Shown one piece after another: positions 24,945 through 34,495 of a stretch of DNA of 64,000 bases. The notes below the pieces were generated by a model, which was given only the letters and a program-made list of their open reading frames with translations, made no database searches and was not told where the DNA came from. The stretch lies in assembly GCA_020723325.1 (NCBI GenBank), contig DYJD01000002.1, positions 334,291-398,290 of the forward strand, read 5' to 3'. Each line of letters opens with the position of its first letter. Positions within the stretch are counted from its first letter, which is position 1. The position numbers and the translations under genes were made by a program. This DNA comes from Desulfosudis oleivorans. GTDB taxonomy: Bacteria > Desulfobacterota > Desulfobacteria > Desulfobacterales > SURF-7.

Positions 24945-26895
24945 TGCTGGTCAACTCCGTTCCCCTTACAAATAGTGCATCCACGCCACTTGGGTCCTCC
25001 CCTGAAACAAGCTTGCCGGAAACCGGATCCATGCGAATTTTTACAACATCATCCGGCAAGTCAAAATATTGAGTTGGTTGTTGATGAGTGGCCATCTGCA
25101 TCACGTTGAGCCATATCGGTAAAGCAGTTCGCGCGCCGGTTTCTCCTTCTCCAAGGGTCCTGCCATCATCGTTACCAACCCAAACGCCTGTGGCGATGGT
25201 CGGCGAAAAGCCGATAAACCAAGCATCCTTATATTCTTTCGTGGTACCACTCTTGCCTGCCACAGGACCTTGAAGCCGACCTTTTGCTTTTCTACCAGTT
25301 CCCTCCAAAATTACACCTTGCATCATATCAGTCACTACCGCAGCGGCTTTACGGGACATGACCGCCCGCTTGCGAGGTCGCCATCGCGCGATGGTGCGCC
25401 CGGAAAGATCAAGTACTTCCATTACACCCATGGGTTCAACATAATTACCTCTATTGGGAAAGACAGCATAAGCTGAAACCAATTCCATCAGGCTCATTTC
25501 CCATGTACCAAGGGCCAGGAAAAGGTCCGGCACCGGGGGCGGGATTATGCCGAGTTCTTCGGCAAAATGAGCTACCGAGTCGGTTCCCAACATCTGCATT
25601 AATCTCACAACCGGGACATTCTTGGAATGTGTCAGGGCTCTTCGCAATGTAATTTCACCACTATAGCGTTTGGAAAAATTTTCCGGCTGCCAAAAAGTAT
25701 TTTTTTCTTTTCCTGGAAATATCGCCGGCGCATCCAGAATTAATTTGTTTTGCGGATACCCCTTTTTCACTGCATGGGCATAGACGATCGGCTTGAAAGC
25801 CGAACCCGGCTGCCGCCTGGCAGATACCGCTCTATTAACGCTGCTGGTTTCGTAGGCTTTGCCCCCCACCATGCATAAAATTGCTCCAGAGGCGATATCC
25901 ACAGATAAAACGGCGCATTCCGGATTGGGATCCGGCAATCCGGCTTTGTGCATTCGTGCGGTCAACGCAGCCATATGGTTTTTTACGATTTTCTCAACCC
26001 CTTGCTGCAGGTTGAATCGAAGGGTTGTTTGGATTGTCAGTCCGCCTTTATAAAGTATGGCTGAACCAAGTTCCGTCTCCAATCCAGGAAGGATAAAGTC
26101 TATAAAATATTGTGCGTTTTTAGACGGATTTTTCTGTTCAGAAAGAGCAATCGGCTCTGCCATGGCTTGCTGAAACCTAAGCTGATCGATGGTTTTGGTC
26201 TCCAGCATCTGCCGCAACACCGTGTTGCGCCTTTTCAGTGCCAGGTCCGGATTGACCAGGGGGGAATAAAGTGAAGGCGCTTTCGGCATGCCGGCAATCA
26301 GGGCACATTCAGCCAAAGTAAGTTGCTGAACCGGTTTGTTGAAAAAAATTCGGGCAGCCGACTTGATCCCATAGGCACCGCTGCCAAAATAAATTTGATT
26401 CAGATAAAGCCCAAGCAACTCATCCTTGGTAAATCTTCGCTCCAGATGAAGGGCCAGCACAGCTTCCTTCAGCTTGCGCTTGATTGTTTTTTTATTATCC
26501 AGGAATAGCGTTTTGGTCAGTTGCATGGTAATTGTACTTGCGCCTTCCAATAGTTGCTGCGCCATTACATCCCGATATATTGCCCTTACAACTCCTTTTA
26601 AATCAACACCGCTATGGGTGTAAAAATTACGATCTTCAGTAATAATTACCGCCTGTTTCAAATATTCGGGAATCATGCTAAACGGAACAGGATCACGGTT
26701 TTCCGAAAACAATTCCGCCAACAACACCTGATCTGCGGAATAAATTCTTGTAATTGCAGATGGTTTATAAGATTCAAGCCCGCGGATCTGGGGCAGATCA
26801 TGGGCAAATGACCAATAAACCCCGGCTATGGCACCGGATATCGCCCCCACCGAACAAATTGTAATAACGACCAATTTTCCAATAGGCATCCTCAT
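24931..26895 (-). CDS. Class A penicillin-binding protein (PBP1A type)
   Basis: This is a 654-residue bifunctional peptidoglycan synthase. A membrane anchor (about 7-29), glycosyltransferase 51 domain with E87 in TEDRNFYTHSGVD and GASTITMQLTKTLF, and a transpeptidase domain with S365-x-x-K368 (QPGSAFKP), S424KN and K548SGT are all intact. The start codon overlaps the stop of the HEAT/receiver gene (ATGA), placing a cell-wall enzyme at the end of a chemosensory operon. The protein is shorter than E. coli PBP1A because it lacks the OB-like insert and long C-terminal tail. Confidence 0.93.
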   Translation of the reverse strand: MRMPIGKLVVITICSVGAISGAIAGVYWSFAHDLPQIRGLESYKPSAITRIYSADQVLLAELFSENRDPVPFSMIPEYLKQAVIITEDRNFYTHSGVDLKGVVRAIYRDVMAQQLLEGASTITMQLTKTLFLDNKKTIKRKLKEAVLALHLERRFTKDELLGLYLNQIYFGSGAYGIKSAARIFFNKPVQQLTLAECALIAGMPKAPSLYSPLVNPDLALKRRNTVLRQMLETKTIDQLRFQQAMAEPIALSEQKNPSKNAQYFIDFILPGLETELGSAILYKGGLTIQTTLRFNLQQGVEKIVKNHMAALTARMHKAGLPDPNPECAVLSVDIASGAILCMVGGKAYETSSVNRAVSARRQPGSAFKPIVYAHAVKKGYPQNKLILDAPAIFPGKEKNTFWQPENFSKRYSGEITLRRALTHSKNVPVVRLMQMLGTDSVAHFAEELGIIPPPVPDLFLALGTWEMSLMELVSAYAVFPNRGNYVEPMGVMEVLDLSGRTIARWRPRKRAVMSRKAAAVVTDMMQGVILEGTGRKAKGRLQGPVAGKSGTTKEYKDAWFIGFSPTIATGVWVGNDDGRTLGEGETGARTALPIWLNVMQMATHQQPTQYFDLPDDVVKIRMDPVSGKLVSGEDPSGVDALFVRGTELTSNEKR

Positions 26896-28568
26896 GATGA
26901 TCGGCTTGTGTTGAGCAATGCCTGAATTAATGCCGCCAAATCCGAATCTTGAAACGGCTTATGCAAAATGTTGTTCACGCCGGCTTTCATGATCTCGCTT
27001 TCGCTGATGGGTGCCGACGTCTTCTCCTGGGAACGCCCCAAAAAATCACTTTGGGTTGTGATCATTATTATCGGTAAGGTTTTGGCACTGAAACAAGACC
27101 GCAGCTCTCTTGTTAATTGCAGTCCATTGATCAAAGGCATATTCAAATCCGTTATTATCAAAGCCGGTTTATTCTTTTTGGCCGCCGAAATTGCTTCATT
27201 GGGATATTGAAACACCACTGGCTCATAACCCATGCTGTAAAGTTTTTTCTGGTATAATTTCAGCATCATGGTTGAGTCGTCGATAGCATAAATCACCGGT
27301 TTTAAACCTTCCACCTGTACTGGCACGCTGCGATTGATGCGTTGAAGCAATTGTTCTTTACCATTTTTTCTCAATAAGGCCATATAATGGTTTTTTACAT
27401 CCGGATGCGCTTCTTCAGCCAGATAATTTGCGGCAATCTCAGGAAACGGTCCCCATTCAATCAATGTCTCAAATACATTGTCCGCACCGGCATCGATAAA
27501 GGCTGCGACAATTTTTCTTGCATCCTCTTCTCCACTGTTGATCAGGTTTTTCAGACCCGCCAGCAGAATATTGGTTAAATTTTTATCAATGGCCTTGGCA
27601 GCCGCGAGACAGACCTGCTCATCCGGATCTGTTAATCCGCCGGCCAAGCTGATGGCTGTTTTGGCTGACGGCAAACGCCCCAGGGCTTCATAAGCGCCAA
27701 AACGCACATTCGGATTGTCCGGCTTTTCATATAAAAGCTGTTGAATGGCAGGGACAGCGCTCTTATCTCCTATTTTTCCAAGAATCGTCAGGGCATGGAC
27801 CTGTAAATCCGTATTTTTGGATTGCAATTGTTCCATAAGATTGGGAACGGCCTTGGGACCGATCCTGATGAGGGCATCAATGGCCATGCTGCGCAAATCC
27901 GCTGATGTGGAGCTTAAGAAAAAGCTGAGCTTATCCATGGAGAGCTGGGTTTGAATAGCGGCAAGACCATCTACAATTGCCTGATCGCGTTCATCTCCAG
28001 TGACGGCCTTGGTCAAGCCTTCAACCGCCGAGGTGCTTCCGATTTCTGCTAGGGCGGCAATCCCCGCCGCCCTGAAATCCGTATCTTCGGAATATAAAAA
28101 ACCCAAAAGGGCGTTGATGCAATCCGGGCTGCCTATGGCGCCTAACGTACGGATGGTTTCGGCAATAATTTGATGTTCATTTTCCGGTTTTACTTTCTCC
28201 ATCAGAACCGGGATGACTTCGCGCAATTTTAAATCACCGGCGATCTTAATGTAACATCTTTGATGGGGCGAGTCCTTTTTGCGAATATATTCTTGGAGCA
28301 TGGAGGGATTGCCATAGGCAATTTCAAGCAAGAGGTCGTATATCTTCTGAAAAACCTGCTCATTGCTGTGTTCCAAACCAAGGAGATAATCAAGTACTGG
28401 AAAGGCAATCTCATCCGGAGATTTACTGAGCTCATATAAAACACGGTTTTGCGCCTTGGGATTGATCTCGGCAAAAAATTGCACCAGGGCTTTGGCCTTG
28501 ATTAAATCCGATCGATCGATACAAAATTTTATTTCTGCTATGAAATCTCTTTCTTTCACATCCGACAT
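26892..28568 (-). CDS. HEAT-repeat protein with C-terminal receiver domain
   Basis: The protein is 558 residues. Residues about 20-400 are tandem HEAT-like repeats (for example GIAALAEIGSTSAVEGLTKA, ALTILGKIGDKSAVPAIQQL). Residues about 430-558 are a REC domain: YAIDDSTMM, phosphoacceptor Asp in LIITDLNMPLING and Lys in ILHKPFQDSD. HEAT repeats usually bind partner proteins, so this may be a phosphorylation-switched scaffold receiving phosphate from the CheA at 31135. It sits between cheR and the PBP gene. Confidence 0.85.
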   Translation of the reverse strand: MSDVKERDFIAEIKFCIDRSDLIKAKALVQFFAEINPKAQNRVLYELSKSPDEIAFPVLDYLLGLEHSNEQVFQKIYDLLLEIAYGNPSMLQEYIRKKDSPHQRCYIKIAGDLKLREVIPVLMEKVKPENEHQIIAETIRTLGAIGSPDCINALLGFLYSEDTDFRAAGIAALAEIGSTSAVEGLTKAVTGDERDQAIVDGLAAIQTQLSMDKLSFFLSSTSADLRSMAIDALIRIGPKAVPNLMEQLQSKNTDLQVHALTILGKIGDKSAVPAIQQLLYEKPDNPNVRFGAYEALGRLPSAKTAISLAGGLTDPDEQVCLAAAKAIDKNLTNILLAGLKNLINSGEEDARKIVAAFIDAGADNVFETLIEWGPFPEIAANYLAEEAHPDVKNHYMALLRKNGKEQLLQRINRSVPVQVEGLKPVIYAIDDSTMMLKLYQKKLYSMGYEPVVFQYPNEAISAAKKNKPALIITDLNMPLINGLQLTRELRSCFSAKTLPIIMITTQSDFLGRSQEKTSAPISESEIMKAGVNNILHKPFQDSDLAALIQALLNTSRSS

Positions 28569-28587
28569 GGAATACCTGCCTACATTT

Positions 28588-29430
28588 TTATCTTTTCAAT
28601 TGATAAAAAATCGCCCGCAAATATTTTTGTGGTTCAAAAAGCGGTGTGTCATTGGTGAGGGATTCGGTTGAACCGATCATTAAATATCCATCCGGTTCCA
28701 GAACGCCTGCTATTTTTTCATATAAACGCTTCCGCTCTTCCGGCGAAAAATAAATCGCCACATTGCGGCATAGGATAATATCAAACTTACCCAATCCAAA
28801 AAAGGGTTCTGTCAAATTGAGTTTCTTAAAGACCGCCATGGCGCGCAGCTCATCCTTGATTCGCCAACACTCACCGTCCGGATTAAAATATTTTTTGATT
28901 TTCGGAGGGGTAAGACCCCGTGAAATTTCAAATTTGTTATATCTGCCATAACTGGCCTGGGCTATGGCTGCGCCGGATATATCCGTACCAAGCAATTTAA
29001 TTTGATATTTCTTGGAATCCAAATAGAGTTCCCTTAAAACTATGGCGACACTATAGATTTCCTGACCGGTTGAGCTGGCTGCGCTCCAGACACGGATGGG
29101 TACCGGATCCGCTTTTCTCAGTCTGGATGTGCGCTTGTCGATCAGGTCTGGAATGATTTTATGCTGAAGCAATTCAAATGGTGCGCCGTCACGAAAAAAA
29201 TACGTCTCATTGGTGGAAATGGAATCAACGATTCTTCTTTCAATGGCTTGGCTTTTATCAGAACGGGCCTTGTTATGGAGTTCAGCAAACGATCCACAGT
29301 CTGATTCAAGCAATAGATTATTCAAGCGGGTTTCAATCAGATATTCTTTGCCCGCCCCCAGAGCAATCCCTGAAATATCAAGAATATACCTAGTAAACAG
29401 CCGATATTCTTCTGGTGATATTTTTTGCAT
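28588..29430 (-). CDS. cheR: Chemotaxis protein methyltransferase CheR
   Basis: The protein is 280 residues. The helical N-terminal domain is followed by a SAM-binding core: IRVWSAASSTGQEIYSVAIV, LGTDISGAAIAQASYGRYNK and FDIILCRNVAIYFSPEERKR then LMIGSTESL. CheR methylates glutamates on chemoreceptors. It follows cheB by 11 bases. No receptor gene is in the window, so the target is encoded elsewhere. Confidence 0.94.
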   Translation of the reverse strand: MQKISPEEYRLFTRYILDISGIALGAGKEYLIETRLNNLLLESDCGSFAELHNKARSDKSQAIERRIVDSISTNETYFFRDGAPFELLQHKIIPDLIDKRTSRLRKADPVPIRVWSAASSTGQEIYSVAIVLRELYLDSKKYQIKLLGTDISGAAIAQASYGRYNKFEISRGLTPPKIKKYFNPDGECWRIKDELRAMAVFKKLNLTEPFFGLGKFDIILCRNVAIYFSPEERKRLYEKIAGVLEPDGYLMIGSTESLTNDTPLFEPQKYLRAIFYQLKR

Positions 29431-29441
29431 TGACCGCCCGA

Positions 29442-30584
29442 TTAAAAGTGACCTTTAACGGTATGGACGATTTCCAGGGCTATCTGATCAAGGGGAGCGA
29501 TAATATCGGCAGCACCGATCTCAATAACTTCTTTGGGCATGCCGAAAACAGTGCAGGTTAATTCATCTTGAGCGATTACAACAGCACCATTTTGCTTTAG
29601 GAGTTTTGCGCCTTCACGACCGTCCGAACCCATGCCCGTCATTATAACAGCAGTGGCGCGTCCGATATAATGATCGGCAACTGACCGAAACAGATAATCA
29701 ACTGAAGGTTTACAACTGTTTTCCGGTGGATCGTCTGTAATGCGAATAATACGGTTTTTGCCGTCGGCACTGGCAGCCACTTTCATCTGTTTTCCACCAG
29801 GTGCAATCCAGGCCGTATTGGGACTCAAAACCTCACCATCCCGCGCTTCTCGAACCTGGATGGCGCATTTGGCGCTCAAACTGTTGGCCAACGATTGGGT
29901 AAAAATCGGCGGCATGTGCTGAACCACCAGTATCGGTACGCCGATGTTGGCCGGTATATTGGGCATCATCACGGCAAGGGCGTTCGGCCCGCCAGTGGAG
30001 ATACCGATGACGACGATTTCGGATTTCGGTTTAATCCGGCCGGAAAGACGGTGCATTCGCTGAATAACGTCATCCGCCACTTGGGAGGGCTGTGTTTTCT
30101 TGATCGGTTTTGCAGCAACCTTAATTTCGGTCCTGACTGTGCCGCCAAGCAGAATGTTCTTAATTTCTCTACGCCGTTGAAAAGCTTTTAACATGGGTGC
30201 TAGAAAATTTTTGACCGATTCCCGGTTTTCGCTCATGGTCCCTGATTGGGGTTTGGGAATGAAATCAAAAGCACCAAGTTCCAACGCGCGAATGGTTAGA
30301 TCGCCGCCTTCATGGGTGAGTGTACTGAGAACGATGACGCCAACATTCAAGGCTTTTTTTTGGATGTGTTCCAGGACCTCAATTCCATTCATTTCAGGCA
30401 TTTCAATATCGAGGGTGATGATATCCGGCTTCAATGCGGCAATCTTGGAAAGAGCAATTTTACCGTTATTGGCCGTTCCGATGACTTCCACACCCGGTAA
30501 TTCCGCTAAAACGTCGCTTACAATTTTTCGGTAGACAATGGTATCGTCCACCACCAGGAGTCTTAATGCTTGAGGTGTGTTCAT
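29442..30584 (-). CDS. cheB: Protein-glutamate methylesterase CheB
   Basis: The protein is 380 residues, starting at ATG 30584; the frame from a TTG at 30620 is less likely. The N-terminal receiver domain has D59 in IITLDIEMPEMNG. The C-terminal esterase has the Ser in VVIGISTGGPNAL, His in VVQHMPPIFTQSLA and Asp in MTGMGSDGREGA. CheB removes methyl groups added by CheR when phosphorylated by CheA. Confidence 0.94.
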   Translation of the reverse strand: MNTPQALRLLVVDDTIVYRKIVSDVLAELPGVEVIGTANNGKIALSKIAALKPDIITLDIEMPEMNGIEVLEHIQKKALNVGVIVLSTLTHEGGDLTIRALELGAFDFIPKPQSGTMSENRESVKNFLAPMLKAFQRRREIKNILLGGTVRTEIKVAAKPIKKTQPSQVADDVIQRMHRLSGRIKPKSEIVVIGISTGGPNALAVMMPNIPANIGVPILVVQHMPPIFTQSLANSLSAKCAIQVREARDGEVLSPNTAWIAPGGKQMKVAASADGKNRIIRITDDPPENSCKPSVDYLFRSVADHYIGRATAVIMTGMGSDGREGAKLLKQNGAVVIAQDELTCTVFGMPKEVIEIGAADIIAPLDQIALEIVHTVKGHF

Positions 30585-30651
30585 AGCTTCACTGTGAGCT
30601 TCTTTTTCTAATTCCGGCAATTATCGGCAAATTTGAAAAACAAATCTCTTT

Positions 30652-31104
30652 TCATTCGTCTTTTAAGGCCGCATTAATATCCAGAACGCCGATAAGGCTG
30701 TTCTCGGTTTTAAATACACCCTTAAAGTATTTTCCCTGCACGCCGCCGATATTCGATGGGGCCGGTTCAATTTTTTCCGTTTCTGCAATCATGACATCAC
30801 TGATCCGGTCCACAAGAAAACCGATATGTTCATCCCGGGAGTCCACAATGATATTGCGGTTGTCTTTTCCAGGTGAAATCGGTGAAAGACCGAGTTTTTT
30901 ACCCAAATCAATTACCGTGACAATCCGACCGCGCAGGTTCAACACACCAAGAACATATTCAGGCGCTTGTGGAATCCAAGTGACTTCCAAATGACGGTTG
31001 ATTTCCTGGATATTCAGGATATCAATGCCGCAGAGGGCATCGCCTATATAAAAAGTGGCCAGTTCAATGATTTTGTTTTGTTTTCGCTGGCTTTTTTCTT
31101 GCAT
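30652..31104 (-). CDS. cheW: Chemotaxis coupling protein CheW
   Basis: The protein is 150 residues. It shows the CheW fold: LATFYIGDALCGIDILNIQE, GVLNLRGRIVTVIDLGKKLG and VDSRDEHIGFLVDRISDVMI. CheW links receptors to CheA. It lies 31 bases downstream of cheA. Confidence 0.93.
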   Translation of the reverse strand: MQEKSQRKQNKIIELATFYIGDALCGIDILNIQEINRHLEVTWIPQAPEYVLGVLNLRGRIVTVIDLGKKLGLSPISPGKDNRNIIVDSRDEHIGFLVDRISDVMIAETEKIEPAPSNIGGVQGKYFKGVFKTENSLIGVLDINAALKDE

Positions 31105-31134
31105 TTTTATTCTCCGTCACAGAATTCAAACACA

Positions 31135-34100
31135 CTAGTCCCGCTTAATATGGTCCAGATGGGCGCGTACGGTTTCGATTAATCTGTCGCGATCTAATTT
31201 AATTTGATAATCATCTATTCCGTATTTCTTTCCTTTTGCAAAATCTTCATCACCGGCCAAGGAGGTCAGGGCCACAACCTTCAAATGGGCGTAGCGTTTA
31301 TCCCCCTTGATTTTCGCAGTCAATTCAAATCCGTCCAAATTGGGCATTTCAAGATCGGTCAGTACAAGATCTATACTGTCGCCGTGTTGACCCAGAAGTT
31401 CCCAGGCCTCCTGGCCATCTTCTGCATCGATTACATGGTAGCCTTCTTCCTGCAAAAAGCCTTTGACTTGGTTTCGAAAAAAAGCCGAATCTTCCGCAAA
31501 AAGGATGGTTACACCCCCTTGGGGAGCCGGCTGAATTTCAGCCTCATCAAACCATTCCGGATGAAGGGTACGCACGACTTCATAGATATCGATGATCAAC
31601 GTGGTATAGTCTCCGATAATAGCCGAACCCATGACGCCGGTTTGCCGCAGCGTAATCGTATCGATGTTGACCACCACATCCACTGCATCAACCGGTGGTG
31701 TTACCATGAGGCCGACCTCCCGGCCGGCCAGCCTGAAAACGATAACCTCCAACTGTTCGAAATTCGGTAAGGCTTTGACTTTGGCAACCTGATCCAAGGA
31801 AAACAGCGGCAGCGCCCCCCCCCGATATTGAATCACCCTTCTGCCGCCGACGATTTCAATATTCATCGCCTTGATTCTTTCTATTCTTTCCACTAGGCCC
31901 AAAGGCACAGCGCATTGCTCTTTCTCACTGTTACGGAACAATAGCAGCGATACCTTATTCTTTTCGGCTTTTTTCTGCTTGGCCGCATCCAGTATTGCCT
32001 CGTTGACCCGATCCGAACCTTCCAAAGAGGTCAGTTGCGCCATTTGGGCCAGGCCGGCCACATCTAGAATCAGGGCCACCTTGCCGTCCCCCATAATGGT
32101 GGCGCCGGCATAGCCGCAACAACCCTTAAGATGCCGACCTAGCGGTTTGACGACGATTTCTTCTGAGTCGCGCAATTGGTCTACCACCAAACCATATTTA
32201 AAAGCGCCGGCGGAAACTACCGCAATGTTGACGGCGCTTTTGATATTAATCCTTCTTTCCTGGCCGGACCTTACTCTTAGCTCTTCTTCATTCAATCTTC
32301 CAGTCGGCTCATTTTGGACTTCCTCCGTATCCTCCCAAGATGTAAATAGCGGATTTTTTCGGGAACGCCGATCGGCAATATTTTCCCTACGTTCCGGCAT
32401 ATTGCGACCATCCTGTGGATCATTGTAGGTCTTCCGGATTTGAAGCACTTGAGCAAGGTTGAGCAAGGGCAGCAGATTGCCCCGTAACCGCACCACGCTG
32501 GCATCGCCGACCTTTTCGATTCTGTTTTTCACCTGAGCCGCCGGTATCCGCAACAACTCATTCAAGTTCACCTGGGGAATGGCATAACGCTCATTGCCCA
32601 CATCAATGATTTGACTTGGGATAATGGCAAGCGTCAACGGCAGCTTGATGCGGATGACAGTGCCCTCACCAACCTTGGAGTCAATATCCACAATCCCGCC
32701 GAGCTTGTCCAGATTGGTCTTGACCACATCCATCCCAACACCGCGACCAGATACATCCGTGACTTTTTGGGCGGTTGAGAATCCGGGTAAAAAAATCAGG
32801 GCGATTTTTTCTTTTTCCGACATCAAGCTGCCATGCTGCTCACTTATCAACCCCCTTTTTACAGCCGAAACCACCAATCTTTCACCATCAATGCCTTTGC
32901 CGTCATCGGAAATTTCAATGTTGACCTGGCCGGCCTCATGATAGGCACTTAGTTTTACCTTGCCGATGGGGCTTTTTCCGAGCCGATGCCGAATGTCCGG
33001 GGGTTCGATGCCGTGATCAACCGCATTGCGCACCAGATGTGTCAATGGGTCACTGATTGCTTCGATTATCGTTTTATCCAGCTCAACGTTTTTGCCTTCA
33101 ATGATCAGGTCGACTTCCTTGCCCAACTCCTGGGCCAAATCCCTGACAACTCGCGGAAACTTATTAAAAACATTGGCTATGGACTGCATCCTGGTCCGCA
33201 TGATGGCCTCTTGTAGCTCAGAGGTCACCATATCAATGCGTTGGCCGGCGGTTTCCAGGGCGCGCATATTGTTGGTCGACACGGCCTGCATCAGTTGGTT
33301 GCGACTCAGCACCAGCTCACCGGCCAGGGTCATCAATAAATCAAGTAATCCAACGCTTACCCGCAAGGATGCTTGACTGACGGCATGTTTGGTCTGGAGG
33401 ATTCGATCTCCGCCGGATTCGGCATGGACTGATAATTTTTCGACAGACCGGGATTGTGTTCCGTCGCTGAAATGGCTTTCCGGCTCGGTTTGCACATGAA
33501 TCGACTCATCTGCCGGCGGCAGGATCTCCTCTTTTTCAAGCCCTACGCTGTTGGGCTCAGGCCCCATGGGTACAGCTCGGTATGGTGAAGAAAACTGCAC
33601 TGTCGCCGCTTTCTTCTTTTCCACTGGCCCGGCTTTGACAGGAAAACACATGTCATCGGTCACCAGATGCACGGCGCTTTCATCTACGTCAAACAAGGAG
33701 GGAATGATTTCCGGCTCGATGATGGAGGCAAAAAGCACATAAAAAGGAATTCCAGCGGGAATATCCGTATCCAAGGTGCCCACTGCCTCAATATCAATTT
33801 TCGATTGAATAATTGTGCCGCTGTTAAGCAAATAGGCGATCACATCCAAGGGCGTTTTTCTTTTCCGCTGGATATCGTGAATTAAATCATATTCAACCAG
33901 ATAAATAAATTGGCCTTCTTTGCGGGCATGATCGATATCGAACCTGGAGGATTGAAGTACTTTGCGACCACTCGGCAGGGCCACATCCACCATGGTGGAA
34001 AGGCTTTCCTTCTGATCCTCGGGCAAGGAAGCCGTGGTCAATCCCACCAGGACGGTCACATGCTCGGAAATATCCATTTCGTTGCTGTGTTCCACGTCAT

Positions 34101-34413
34101 GAACCATTTCCCGCAAGGTATCGAAGGCTTTTAAAAGGATGCTGATCATATCAGGATTGGGTACAATTTCCCGGCTCCGTACCATTCCCAGGACATTTTC
34201 GATTTTATGGGCCAGCTCTTTTATCTTTGATAGCCCCATAAACCCGGCCCCGCCTTTTATGGAATGGGCTGCCCGAAAGACATTGTTTACCAGGTCTTCA
34301 TCAATGTTTTCGCCGGCTTCCTCAATCAACAGCAGATCATTTTCAATATCAACAAGGTGGTCTTTTGATTCCTCAACATACATTCGCAGGGTTTCGTCGT
34401 CTTCGAAAATCAT
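31135..34413 (-). CDS. cheA: Hybrid chemotaxis kinase CheA with two CheW domains and a receiver
   Basis: The protein is 1092 residues, starting at ATG 34413 (GGAGGATC upstream). Order: Hpt domain with H50 in RAAHSIKGGAGFMG; a P2-like region (about 165-260); a variable linker; dimerisation (SVGLLDLLMTLAGELVLSRN); HATPase (LVRNAVDHGIEPPD, GRGVGMDVV); a CheW-like domain with a charged insert; a second CheW-like domain (about 840-970); and a C-terminal receiver with D1020 in LVLTDLEMPNLDG. A tandem CheW plus receiver is uncommon for flagellar CheA and typical of chemosensory systems with other outputs. No cheY or receptor gene is adjacent. Confidence 0.92.
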   Translation of the reverse strand: MIFEDDETLRMYVEESKDHLVDIENDLLLIEEAGENIDEDLVNNVFRAAHSIKGGAGFMGLSKIKELAHKIENVLGMVRSREIVPNPDMISILLKAFDTLREMVHDVEHSNEMDISEHVTVLVGLTTASLPEDQKESLSTMVDVALPSGRKVLQSSRFDIDHARKEGQFIYLVEYDLIHDIQRKRKTPLDVIAYLLNSGTIIQSKIDIEAVGTLDTDIPAGIPFYVLFASIIEPEIIPSLFDVDESAVHLVTDDMCFPVKAGPVEKKKAATVQFSSPYRAVPMGPEPNSVGLEKEEILPPADESIHVQTEPESHFSDGTQSRSVEKLSVHAESGGDRILQTKHAVSQASLRVSVGLLDLLMTLAGELVLSRNQLMQAVSTNNMRALETAGQRIDMVTSELQEAIMRTRMQSIANVFNKFPRVVRDLAQELGKEVDLIIEGKNVELDKTIIEAISDPLTHLVRNAVDHGIEPPDIRHRLGKSPIGKVKLSAYHEAGQVNIEISDDGKGIDGERLVVSAVKRGLISEQHGSLMSEKEKIALIFLPGFSTAQKVTDVSGRGVGMDVVKTNLDKLGGIVDIDSKVGEGTVIRIKLPLTLAIIPSQIIDVGNERYAIPQVNLNELLRIPAAQVKNRIEKVGDASVVRLRGNLLPLLNLAQVLQIRKTYNDPQDGRNMPERRENIADRRSRKNPLFTSWEDTEEVQNEPTGRLNEEELRVRSGQERRINIKSAVNIAVVSAGAFKYGLVVDQLRDSEEIVVKPLGRHLKGCCGYAGATIMGDGKVALILDVAGLAQMAQLTSLEGSDRVNEAILDAAKQKKAEKNKVSLLLFRNSEKEQCAVPLGLVERIERIKAMNIEIVGGRRVIQYRGGALPLFSLDQVAKVKALPNFEQLEVIVFRLAGREVGLMVTPPVDAVDVVVNIDTITLRQTGVMGSAIIGDYTTLIIDIYEVVRTLHPEWFDEAEIQPAPQGGVTILFAEDSAFFRNQVKGFLQEEGYHVIDAEDGQEAWELLGQHGDSIDLVLTDLEMPNLDGFELTAKIKGDKRYAHLKVVALTSLAGDEDFAKGKKYGIDDYQIKLDRDRLIETVRAHLDHIKRD

Positions 34414-34464
34414 GCTGATCCTCCGGTTGATCAAATGAAATAGAGGGGCTGAGATGTGGCTGAT

Positions 34465-34495
34465 ATTATAAAATATATAGAAAAGAATAAATCAA
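34465..34495 (-). promoter_or_regulatory. Putative promoter of the chemosensory operon
   Basis: On the minus strand TTGATT (34495-34490) and TATAAT (34470-34465) are 19 bases apart, about 55 bases before the cheA start. The spacer is slightly long. The element abuts the end of the cbiR gene. Confidence 0.4.
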
